Shown in pieces: positions 57,601 through 64,000 of a stretch of DNA of 64,000 nucleotides. Numbering within the stretch: position 1 is the first letter of the stretch; each line of letters opens with the position of its first letter. The notes below the pieces were generated by a model. It saw nothing but the letters and a program-made list of their open reading frames with translations. It made no database searches and was not told where the DNA came from. Origin of the DNA: Diplolepis rosae (taxonomy: Eukaryota > Arthropoda > Insecta > Hymenoptera > Diplolepididae); NCBI GenBank assembly GCA_030998225.1, contig JAPYXD010000710.1:20992001-21056000 (forward strand), written 5' to 3'. The position numbers and the translations under genes are program-made.

Positions 57601-60311
57601 TTTCGTTAAATTTTGAAGAAGGTACTGCAAAAAAAATCAAAATTTCAATGTTTTCTTAAATTTTAAATAACTTTCGAAATAATCATCATATTTTAATTTT
57701 ATTGGGCTTATTTTAAAGCTAAGATTCTTCAAAATCGCAGTATATTGTCATCATAAATGTATAATTTTTTTCTTGCATAGTGCAAAGGGATAAAATTGTA
57801 ACAATAAAGGAGGGAAAATTCGAAAGACATTTCTTCTGTAGGAAAATTCAATTAATTAAGAGAACAAATTTTGCCACTCACAGAATTAAAATTAAGATAA
57901 TTTAAGGTAGTTCATCCACGAAAATTATACCTCAAGCAAAAATAGATATTTTGGTTTTAAGAATAGCAATATCGTTATTGAAGGGCTAATTTAAAAGAGA
58001 AAAGCATATTTTCTAAGAAAAAAATGTGAAACATAAAAAAATAATGCATTTAAAAAAATTTAATTTTACCCGAACTTTTTTTCTTATCGCTTCATACCAA
58101 ATATTAAAAAATTATGTGATTCTAATAAATCACTGATCATTTTTTCAGGAAAAAGATTCTCAACAACTTAACCGTCTCCATTTTTCTAAAATGAATAATT
58201 TATTATCAAATTCAGCAATTTGTTTATAAGAATTTATTTCCAAAAATCTGGAAAGGTAAAATTGTAGATTCTTTTTCCTGAAAAAATGATTCATGATTTA
58301 TTAAAATCGCATCATTTTGTAAAATTTGTTATGAAGCGATAAAGAAGAAAGTTCGACAAAAATAAAATTTGTTAAATACATTATTTTTCTGCATTTCAAA
58401 TTTTTTTCATGGAAAATAATCTTTTCTCTTTCAAATTAGCCTTTGAACAATAATATTGCTATTCTTGAAAGCAAAATTATCTATTTTTGCCTGAGGTATA
58501 ATTTTCGTGGATGAACTACCTTAAGCAATCATCGAAAAACAGGTGGTCCCACAATTTTGACCGGTAGTGTACACTAGCTTCAGTCATCAGTTTTTAAAAC
58601 CCCTAATCACCTAAAAACAAATAGCAATCATTGACTATGTAATCCTTTTCGAAACTGCATTCCTGAATACCAAAATATAATAACAATAATAAAGGAATCT
58701 TACTATATTGGTAGCATTGTTGTAAATGCCAGCAAAGATAGGACTCCTTGCAGCAAGTGAGCTTAACAAAGGCGCGACAGTGCTTCTGATTTGCTCAAGA
58801 AGTGTCGCATTTCCGGAAGTAACAAGGAAACTCCGAGTGGGGTTGAAGATATTGCTTTCAGTACTCCGACTAGACTTGTTACTGATATTAGAGACTCCAA
58901 TGGACTGCTGCTGCGAGCTGTTGGAATTATTCGACACCTGCACATTAATTGTAGGTTCCTGCATTACCGACAGTGGGGAAGAGCTACTCGAGGTGGCCGC
59001 AAATTGGAACCTGTTCGCTTTCGGTGTGATTGAAATACTGTTAGGTGGTGCAGTTGAGGATCTCACTGGCTCCAATGGAACTTCCGAGTGTCTTCGATAG
59101 GTTGCAGTTCTTGGTCGAAATTCTCTTCTCTTAGTTTCGTTGTTTCCTTCTCTAATAACAGGAGCAGAAGTATTCGAATCATTATTTAATTTTTTCGAAA
59201 CACTAATCTTCTTCCTGGAATATCTACTAGTTGGTCTCACACGTTTGGCTGTGGTTGAGTCACTAACTTCATTTGGGACTTGATCTAATTTTTTAGATTT
59301 GTCATCATCATTATCAATATTTTTTTGAGCAAGATTATTAAAATCTGTGGCTTTCATTCTCTTCGTGGAGACCTCCTGAGTAATCTTTGAACTCACGGAT
59401 TTTGTTACATAAACGTGATTCTTCGCAGTGAGCGGATTGATGGTAGTTTCTTCAGTGTTTGTCTTAGATGTAATTGAAGGGATGGTGGTTGTTTCTTCTT
59501 CCATTCTGATGGGGTTGAAGATAGTTGAATCGTGATTTTTAGAACCTCTTAAGATCGAAGATTTGTACTTAAACTTTTCTGATGTGATCGGATTCTTTAC
59601 AGTATTTTGATACCTAGAAACTGGGGATTCCCTTGACTTGACCTTGTAATTTTCTTCTGGATTCTTCACTGAACGTCGAGGTGATGTTTTTCTAGGTTTT
59701 CTTGTGGTTGTTGGGACGTCATCAGTTATCTTCTTCACCCTTGAAGACACCAGATGCTTTCCTATAGAGTTGTCGATTTCACTTTTAACATTTTCTACTC
59801 GAAGTTTAGACCTTGGCTTGAAAATTGCTTTAGATTTCTCATTACGGAAAACCTCAGTCGAACTTTCAAGGACATTATTTTCTGGGTTTTCTTCCTGTTT
59901 TGCAGAAGTTGTGAATTGGGGTGTGAATGCACGTCCTTGTTTATGTTTAGGCTTAGAAATCCTTTCTTCATTATTTTTCGATTTTGCTGTTTTCCACTCT
60001 GATTTGACTACACTTTCTTGACCAAGAGAACCCTCAGAATTGTCAGATAATTTGTTCTCCAGTTTCTTCTCATCCTCAGAATTTATATTCGTCCGATCAC
60101 TGATGGGGGCAGGGTTAGATTTGGAATTGGCCTCATCATCCAGCAACTCAGGTTTCACCAGTTTCCTTGCATTGTCCAATTTAATTCTTGACCTTGGAGA
60201 GAAAAGCGCAGTGGGTGTCTTCTTGTGGCCCTGAAAAGGTTGTTGAACATCCTTTTTAGGTCCAAGACTGAATTCATTTGACTGAACTTCTTTTCGATTT
60301 TCAACTCCCAA
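42554..60311 (-). CDS. Large Thr/Ser-rich mucin-like protein, 12 exons found, 5' end missing
   Basis: Joining twelve exons by GT/AG sites and phase gives 2,557 residues and a TAA stop, without internal stops. Ten introns are phase 0 and one (after exon 9 of this numbering) is phase 1. Order of parts: a charged Lys/Arg/Ser-rich region (about 590 residues), a 1,231-residue mucin exon rich in TTTS, TTET and VPTTTTS repeats, then small exons mixing short mucin tracts with hydrophobic helix-like segments. Such long Thr/Ser/Pro tracts are typical of O-glycosylated extracellular mucins of insect cuticle, gut lining or eggshell; the tissue cannot be told from sequence. No chitin-binding, cysteine-rich or transmembrane domain was seen. 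The first exon found opens right after an acceptor, has an in-frame TAG just upstream and no nearby ATG, so the start codon and any signal peptide lie further right. I do not recognise an orthologue name. Confidence 0.82.
42787..43062 (-). CDS. Mucin-like gene, exon 11 (92 codons)
   Basis: Acceptor TTTTATTTCAG, donor AGG|GTAAAT, phase 0 at both ends. It encodes GLDKNIESRSST, a Thr/Arg/Pro tract, PTWKPSSTYPPPLF (the TWKP motif also seen in exon 9), a Gly-rich piece and a hydrophobic end, VVNAAIGVTRAFSQFLGGAI. Confidence 0.84.
43142..43350 (-). CDS. Mucin-like gene, exon 10 (209 nt)
   Basis: Acceptor AAATATTTATTAG and donor GCT|GTAAGT. It starts with two bases that complete the Glu codon from exon 9. 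It encodes KDDEAFLRSILSGQ (third copy of the motif) and GGNAALLAELLKVQG, a related amphipathic segment, then TPANQLREQLLLA. Helix-forming, not mucin-like. Confidence 0.83.
44053..44941 (-). CDS. Mucin-like gene, exon 9 (889 nt)
   Basis: Opens after GATATTTTCCAG in phase 0 and closes at ACCG|GTAATA, leaving one base (the only phase-1 junction of the gene). It encodes ILSLALGKSGP, a Pro/Asn-rich stretch, FTWKPAT, NPWKTLLNGI, a long Thr/Pro tract (TTTTSTTPRTTTTSTTPS), LGFGANLLRTLFGENIFG, and near the end PQEDAKFLMALLNAAQ, the second copy of the DDxxFLxxLL motif. Confidence 0.84.
44942..46767 (-). other. Intron between exons 8 and 9 of the mucin-like gene
   Basis: A 1.8-kb AT-rich intron with no element or coding frame that I could support. 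Confidence 0.65.
46768..46839 (-). CDS. Mucin-like gene, exon 8 (24 codons)
   Basis: A 72-nt exon between AATTAAATTTTCAG and AAG|GTAACG, phase 0 on both sides. It encodes LQTPTLGNTSPKTLTQVEQL and then LADK, helix-like, joining directly to ILSLALGKSGP of exon 9. Too short to be found by open frame alone; phase and consensus sites support it. Confidence 0.75.
47586..47846 (-). CDS. Mucin-like gene, exon 7 (87 codons)
   Basis: Bounded by AATTATTTTTTCAG and CTG|GTAACT, phase 0. It encodes a short mucin tract (TTTTTPSTTTTTAK) between hydrophobic parts and ends with GTTFDDLAFLNTL, the first of the recurring DDxxFLxxLL motifs. The motif is completed across the splice by the LQ that opens exon 8. 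Confidence 0.83.
47945..48133 (-). CDS. Mucin-like gene, exon 6 (63 codons)
   Basis: Bounded by ATCCTGTATCAG and CTG|GTTGGT; the donor is weak but the phase (0) fits the next exon. It encodes a Ser/Pro-rich start, then PPGFPWKDPLDQIFG, an aromatic motif with a W-K-x-x-L core that recurs in exon 9 (NPWKTLLNG). The preceding intron contains a palindromic MITE. Confidence 0.8.
48196..48389. mobile_element. Palindromic MITE inside intron 5 of the mucin-like gene
   Basis: CCCTTCTAGAAATAATCAAT is exactly mirrored at the right end. The arms (AACGATTGACT, ATTGAAACCGATTCATTTAA) pair almost perfectly around a centre near 48292. The element makes up more than half of the 344-bp intron between exons 5 and 6. 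Confidence 0.8.
48478..48558 (-). CDS. Mucin-like gene, exon 5 (27 codons)
   Basis: A short exon between TTGATATTTAG and GCT|GTAAGT, phase 0 at both ends, 87 bp from exon 4. It encodes DKFVKYWVNDQPNSEPQVLN and a few more residues: an aromatic, non-mucin segment with alternating charge. Confidence 0.8.
48646..48831 (-). CDS. Mucin-like gene, exon 4 (62 codons)
   Basis: Bounded by CAAATACACAG acceptor and CAG|GTAAGA donor, both phase 0. It encodes a Ser-rich stretch (SSTSSSSSNSN), then a Gly/Gln segment and a highly charged piece (RIIQDRERDEATRTRE) ending SSVYIGQ. The acceptor lies next to GTG GTT, so the boundary is well placed by phase. Confidence 0.82.
48832..50845 (-). other. Intron between exons 3 and 4 of the mucin-like gene
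   Basis: A 2.0-kb AT-rich intron. It holds one copy of the CTCTCTAAATC MITE family (49386-49600). A further small exon in 50.1-50.8 kb cannot be excluded, because the exon 3 donor is not strong. Confidence 0.6.
49386..49600. mobile_element. CTCTCTAAATC-family MITE, copy 3
   Basis: CTCTCTAAATCTGAATCAGT at the left and CAGATTTAGAGA at the right, with the same CACTGATT-rich interior as the copies at 32.1 and 33.0 kb. Lies in the intron between exons 3 and 4. The TA flanks are changed (AT/AT). Confidence 0.78.
50846..54538 (-). CDS. Mucin-like gene, exon 3 (1,231 codons, main mucin domain)
   Basis: The exon opens after CTTTTCTGTTTCAG and reads through 3,693 nt without a stop. Its first 60 residues are ordinary sequence (GEPKIVTFYHALESASIANE), followed by about 1,000 residues dominated by Thr, Ser, Pro and Glu. 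Two tandem blocks are inside: TTETPS-like hexapeptides (52960-53400) and VPTTTTS heptapeptides (51513-51785). Near the end is a compact duplication, YVIYGIYPNKTIVRK and YVIFGIYPDGRLVRK, likely a folded module. A lone Cys follows in APCNNYYSP. The 3' boundary is less sure than the others: ATG|GTACAC at 50846 gives the right phase for the next exon, but the donor is not a strong consensus. Confidence 0.85.
51128..51298 (-). other. Duplicated YVI(Y/F)GIYP...VRKxP module inside exon 3
   Basis: Two copies of an approximately 31-residue unit lie back to back: YVIYGIYPNKTIVRKRPEDN and YVIFGIYPDGRLVRKFPNGT. Shared positions are Y-V-I-aromatic-G-I-Y-P, then V-R-K-x-P. The non-mucin composition in the middle of a Thr-rich exon, and the similarity of the two copies, suggest selection on a folded unit, perhaps a beta hairpin. 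I cannot assign a named domain. Confidence 0.7.
51513..51785 (-). repeat. 21-bp coding minisatellite, 13 units (VPTTTTS heptapeptide)
   Basis: On the plus strand the unit reads GGAACCGAAGTTGTGGTAGT plus A and recurs 13 times with a few substitutions (GGA/GAA, GTA/ATG). On the coding strand it gives VPTTTTS/P. The period is a multiple of three and keeps the frame. Near identity between units points to recent expansion, so copy number is likely polymorphic. Confidence 0.9.
52960..53400 (-). repeat. 18-bp coding minisatellite (STTETP hexapeptide), degenerate
   Basis: The plus strand shows repeated TCTCTGTTGTTGATGGCG units with frequent point changes. On the coding strand these give STTETP, STTESP, STTKSP, STTEAA and similar hexapeptides. 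It is older and more diverged than the neighbouring 21-bp array; the frame is intact throughout. Confidence 0.85.
54539..56660 (-). other. Intron between exons 2 and 3 of the mucin-like gene
   Basis: A 2.1-kb intron, somewhat less AT-rich than the flanks. I saw no coding segment and no clear transposon. It would suit an intronic regulatory region, but there is no direct evidence. Confidence 0.65.
56661..56810 (-). CDS. Mucin-like gene, exon 2 (50 codons)
   Basis: The exon lies between an acceptor (CACAATTATCAG) and a strong donor GAG|GTAAGA, phase 0 on both sides. It encodes NTAVRVTPNGSPPRF..., then a small aromatic and basic segment (RYKGAELYVRKPSIY) and a Ser/Thr/Pro tail. The VRVTPNG and YVRKP pieces faintly echo the YVI(Y/F)GIYP / VRKxP modules of the next exon. 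Introns on either side are about 1.9 and 2.1 kb; the upstream one holds a complete Tc1/mariner-type foldback element. Confidence 0.82.
56811..58703 (-). other. Intron between exons 1 and 2 of the mucin-like gene
   Basis: A 1.9-kb AT-rich intron. More than half is a TA-flanked foldback element (57455-58569), listed separately. The rest shows nothing recognisable. Confidence 0.75.
57455..58569. mobile_element. Tc1/mariner-type foldback element in intron 1
   Basis: TA then CACTACTGGTAAAAATTGTG at the left; CACAATTTTGACCGGTAGTG then TA at the right. CACTACYGGTCAAAA ends with TA duplication are typical of Tc1/mariner-type nonautonomous elements. Inside are two nested palindromes, one around 57.7 kb (ATTAATTAAGAGAACAAATT) and one centred near 58.2 kb (GAAAAAATGAT, GAAGCGATAA). 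No transposase. Confidence 0.75.
58704..60311 (-). CDS. Mucin-like gene, exon 1 of those found (536 codons, charged N-terminal region)
   Basis: The exon opens after a pyrimidine-rich acceptor (TTTCTTTCGAATAG) and closes at ATA|GTAAGA, phase 0 at both ends. The encoded segment is rich in Lys, Arg, Ser, Asn and Thr and reads as mostly disordered. A short motif recurs: LFSPRSRIKLDN at about residues 36-47 and IFKPRSKLRVEN at about 163-174 of the exon, with weaker relatives (RAFTPQF, REFRPRT). IFNPxR also occurs twice. Basic RxxR-type sites are frequent. The last 60 residues become hydrophobic and helix-like (LLEQIRSTVAPLLSSLA) before the FAGIYNNATNI end. This is an internal exon: it has no early ATG. 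Confidence 0.85.
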
Positions 60312-62185
60312 CTATTCGAAAGAAAATTGCACAAAGCATCCAAAGCAGAAAAGATTTAGTTAAATTAGCAGGCTTTTGTTGAAATTCCATGCGAAAGTAT
60401 AAAAAGTGAAACGAAGTATCATCGGTATCCTAATTTGCTAATAATGTGTCATGCAAAAATGGTAAGAGTGTAAAGATTATTTTTATTTTATTTATTATTT
60501 TATATTGGCCATAAGTATTTTTATTAATGTTTTTTTTCATTCTTTTTTTCTTAATTTTCGTTTGTCGTCGTCAACATAGGTCAAGTGTGCGATTTTTTCT
60601 TAGTTATCGCTCGTCGCAATTGAAGAACTGGAGTAACGAGACGGTCCATTTAATGATTCCTTGTTTAACAAACTCGAACCACGATCGTATTGTAGATGAC
60701 AGTAACTGAAAGTTTAATCGGTCTCTGTAAAGTCTACAAAATAACTGTCAGCGCATTAATCACTTGTCATAAACTATTGTAGTTAATAATGTCGTCGTAT
60801 TATTTTTTAATTCAATTTTGATGTTTCTTTAATCGTTTAATTGGCAATATCAAACAATTAATTATTAAAATAGATAAAAAAAAGCAATTTTTAAGTAATT
60901 ATAGGAGTGAAGATTAAACTTTATGATTTGTTGAACTCGTTAAACAGATTTGCCTCCTTTTTTTATTTTCATCAATTACTTTCTGGTGGATGTTTTAAAA
61001 ATTTAAAAATTTTTAGTAACTGAAAAGCAAAAGATAATGTTTTTAATTGAAATTCCCAATCGCTATTGAACTTTTTAAGGTCTGAATTATTTTTGGCAAT
61101 TTGAAATTTATTACTCTTATCATTTTAAAAACTTAGAAGCCCTGATTGTTATTAAATTAATTTAAAATTCTAAAATATGAATAGTTAGAAGCAATATAGT
61201 GGACAATAATTTCAAATTATATTAGACATATTTGAACAAATATTCGTACTTATGATTTTTCAAAGGCCTCTGCGAATAAAAAATCAAGAAAGCGCTTTGT
61301 TTGCTTAGTTTATTATACTTGAGAAAAATGTTATTTTATTCACATAATATTTAATATTCATAAAAATGATGAACAGAGTAATCAATTTGAAAATATTCAC
61401 CTACACAGGAAAAATACAAAACTTTTTTTGAATTCAAACAAATCCTCTTGAAAATATATCGAAAAAAACGAATTCAACTAGTTATGACTTCGACCAATTT
61501 TTAATAAAAAAAAGAGTAATTATTAATTGCAATTAAAAAAAAGTTAATTAACAAGTTCAACATTTTTTTTGCCAATTAATTTTCGTGACTAACTAATTAC
61601 TGACGTTTTACAGTTTTTCTAATCACTACTGACTATTTTAAGTTAAGAGAGTAAATTAATAATTTATGTAATTATATCTTTTCATTAAAATCTAATCTTC
61701 ATGTCTCGATTTTGAGTTATGATAAATTGTTCTGGTCCACATTTCAAATTAAAGATATGACCTCGAAGGTATCTAATAATATACAGGTACTGCAATACTT
61801 TTCCAATCTTCAGTAATTGATAGATCTGTGCCATTAAACGACATCAATACGAATCTCATGAAGAAAGCCCGACAATCACCTTTCCTTAATTACAAATTGC
61901 CAATATTACAGTCAATTTATCTATAACCAGGACAGAAACTCTTCTATTAAAAATAAAGAAGACGATTCAATTTCATACTAGAGATCTCCTTTCTCTATTA
62001 CTTTTTTAATTGTCTTTTTTATTGATACTTAACATTTCCTTCCTCTTTTCAATCTTATCTTAGAATTTTTCAACTACTATAAATAATGAAGCCCTACTAA
62101 CCAAAAACATTGAAAATTAAAAACCCAAAAGTATATGAATTTCTTAATACACTTTTGAGAATAAAAAATCCTTTCTTGATCCTTA
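60312..62185. other. AT-rich sequence upstream of the first exon found, nothing recognised
   Basis: Presumed intron of the mucin-like gene. A slightly less AT-rich strip at 60560-60700 has no protein-like frame. No splice-compatible exon was found here. Confidence 0.45.
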
Positions 62186-62810
62186 GATCACACTGGTCAA
62201 CATCCATTTTGCTGCAGGGTAGACAACGAATTTGCTAGCGTAATTTGGGGATACTGAATCCAAAAATGGCCACCATTTTGCTCAATCAGCTATTCTTTTT
62301 GCGACATTGCAAAAAAAAAACCGTTTTTTTCGATATGCAAATATTCAAATTCGTATATTTTTTTTATCAAATATTTCAACCAAAGACCATTCATAATGCA
62401 GCTATGTACTCTAACTGAACTGAAAAAACTTAACTTAAGCCCATTCATAAATTTATTCTCTTCGTAAAACATGTTTTAAATATTTAAACGGACAAAACTA
62501 GATTTTTTAGTAAAACCTCGCAAATTATCAAAATTCAATGCGCTGTAACATAAACAAGTTTTGTCCAATTTTAATGAAATTTAATAAATTTGTAAATTTT
62601 ATTGTGTTAAAATTTTAAGTAATAAAATAAAAATTGTCAAAATGGTACTAAATATAAAAAACGGTTCTTTTGCAATATCGCAAAAAAAAGAACTGATTGA
62701 GTAAAATGATGGTCGTTTTTGGATTCAGCGTCCCCAAATTACCTTAAAAAAGTTTTTGTATACCCTGCAGCAAACAGAAATTTTTTTTTTGTCGGCCAAT
62801 GTCATTGATC
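62186..62810. mobile_element. Inverted-repeat element (TTTGCTGCAGGGTA ends)
   Basis: GATCACACTGGTCAACATCC and TTTTGCTGCAGGGTA at the left are mirrored by TACCCTGCAGCAAA and GGCCAATGTCATTGATC at the right; inner arms share TGAATCCAAAAA, ATTTTGCTCAATCAG and GCGA.ATTGCAAAA. Noncoding. Confidence 0.65.
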
Positions 62811-63534
62811 ATAGTTCCATATGGAACAGTAATTATAGTTTCCTTGTACAAATACAGGCCTGCTTTGCTAAAAATAAACCGTCAAAGTACCGAAAGATCT
62901 TCGAACTCGAAGTTTTTTATAAATAAATTTAATGAAGGAATTTTAATTATGCAATTCGCTTTGTTTTGACTCTGATCCAATTTACATGGTTCGAGCTCGC
63001 TTACCACACCTTTAGCCAAGATTTTACTTTCTCCTTCGAGGAACCCGAAATCAAGAGCAGTTGGTCAGCGAAATCAACCGGTTCACGAATCCTTTTCCAA
63101 TTACGGAGTATAAAATACGTTTGAATTGAGAAAGATTTTATAAAAAGTTAGATGATATGCATAAAGCTAGATGTCATTATTCTCCAGGTCATGATTGGGT
63201 GTCAATGACATCGAAAGCATTTAGTCAATTGCAAATTGAATAAACTGTTCAAAATATTGTCAGTCATTGTCTGTGCATCCTTAAATTGGAATTTTGTATA
63301 ATGTTTCTCTTGGACAGATTTTTCATTATTCCATAAATAAAAAAACAATATTAATAAATGATCTTACTTTTAAGAAAATGTAATGTAAAATAAATTTTAC
63401 ATAAACTTTATACAAATTTTTTCAATAATCTGTATGATTTGACTAAATAGTACTAGAAAATTCCAATTTCACAATTTACAGCAATGGCATAGCGGAAGGC
63501 ACTTATTCCATGCATAGAAAAAATTATTTCTTAA

Positions 63535-63790
63535 GGGCATGTGATACTTGGGATATTAGCAAATTTGATTGATTTTAACTTTCTACATGTTTATGCCCAA
63601 AATACATAGAATTTTAGCAAAATCTATGGAGAACATTTGTTTATTATCAAAACCAAAAATAGTCTAATTACGTCCGTTTTCATCTTTTCTACCGTTTCCC
63701 AAATTTTGAAAACAAAATTTAATGTATTTTGGACACAAACATATTGTTTGTTCACATAAACTTGCTTCTGTTCTCAAGTATCACATGCCC
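63535..63790. mobile_element. TTAA-flanked palindromic MITE (GGGCATGTGATACTTG)
   Basis: TTAA (63531-63534) then GGGCATGTGATACTTG; CAAGTATCACATGCCC then TTAA (63791-63794). Exact 16-bp TIRs and exact TTAA duplication. Also mirrored inside: AAAATACAT...ATGTATTTT. Shares TTAA-GGGCAT ends with the elements at 1955 and 4130. Confidence 0.82.
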
Positions 63791-64000
63791 TTAAAACGCA
63801 TAAATTGATATTTCCAGCCAACAGCGTTTAGTAACAATTATTTAACCATTATAGAACATGAAGTAACGTTTGAGAATCCTGTAAGAGTTCAGCAACACTG
63901 TTATTCAGTTGTGAGTAACAAATCTGTAATAGTTATGGAATTACAAGTGTCATTAAATTTTCGAAATGGATTGAATTTTGATTTACAAAGTTACGGAAGA

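Noticed and set aside
58726..60234. Several plus-strand frames opposite exon 1
   Set aside because: Antisense shadows; the minus frame is continuous, in phase with neighbours and has proper splice sites.
1..64000. tRNA, rRNA and CRISPR arrays
   Set aside because: I looked for cloverleaf-like T-loops (GGTTCGA) with matching stems, rRNA stretches and regularly spaced direct repeats, and found none. The spaced repeats present are transposon or mucin arrays.

Overview
The window is AT-rich eukaryotic nuclear DNA with spliced genes, short U2-type introns, a Penelope-like retroelement and many short foldback elements. Taken together this looks like an insect, and the style (very AT-rich background, CpG-rich functional islands, Thr-rich secreted proteins) suits a hymenopteran. 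That placement is inference; no sequence here fixes the species.

Right third (about 41.6-60.3 kb, minus strand): one large protein-coding gene. I traced twelve exons by splice sites and reading phase, from 60311 down to a stop codon at 42554-42556. They join into 7,674 nt, or 2,557 residues plus stop, with no internal stop. Ten of the eleven introns are phase 0. The product is a Thr/Ser/Pro-rich mucin-like protein: a basic, charged N-terminal part, a giant 3.7-kb mucin exon with two tandem-repeat blocks and a conserved-looking YVI(Y/F)GIYP duplication, and a C-terminal series of small exons carrying a recurring DDxxFLxxLL helix-like motif. The true 5' end (start codon, signal peptide) is not seen and probably lies beyond the right edge. 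A candidate poly(A) signal lies at 41670.

Left two thirds (1-41 kb): no complete protein-coding gene could be supported. This part is a graveyard of mobile DNA. At 15.3-18.3 kb is a decayed Penelope-like element (reverse transcriptase plus GIY-YIG endonuclease, minus strand) flanked by inverted terminal arms; a MITE has landed in its RT catalytic YVDD motif. A second GIY-YIG fragment lies at 19.7-20.0 kb. At least a dozen other palindromic or TIR-bounded elements are present. Three share TTAA(A)GGGCAT-type ends; three copies of another family have CTCTCTAAATC ends, two of them with TA target duplications; single elements have CACCG, CACTACYGG, CCCG, CCCTATTG and CCCTTCTAG ends. One repeat at about 40.3 kb carries a hammerhead-like core (CTGATGA...GAAAC).

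Between the transposons sit several CpG-richer islands without long coding frames (about 1.1-1.5, 3.0-3.3, 6.5-6.65, 8.95-9.2, 11.0-11.55, 19.05-19.33, 25.3-25.95, 32.36-32.7, 35.64-36.08 and 37.85-38.26 kb). They stand out against the background and may be promoters, first exons or enhancers. The best is at 10.97-11.5 kb: an ATG in a good context runs nine codons into a GTGAGT donor on the minus strand, downstream of a CpG-rich stretch. It could be the first exon of a gene running leftward.
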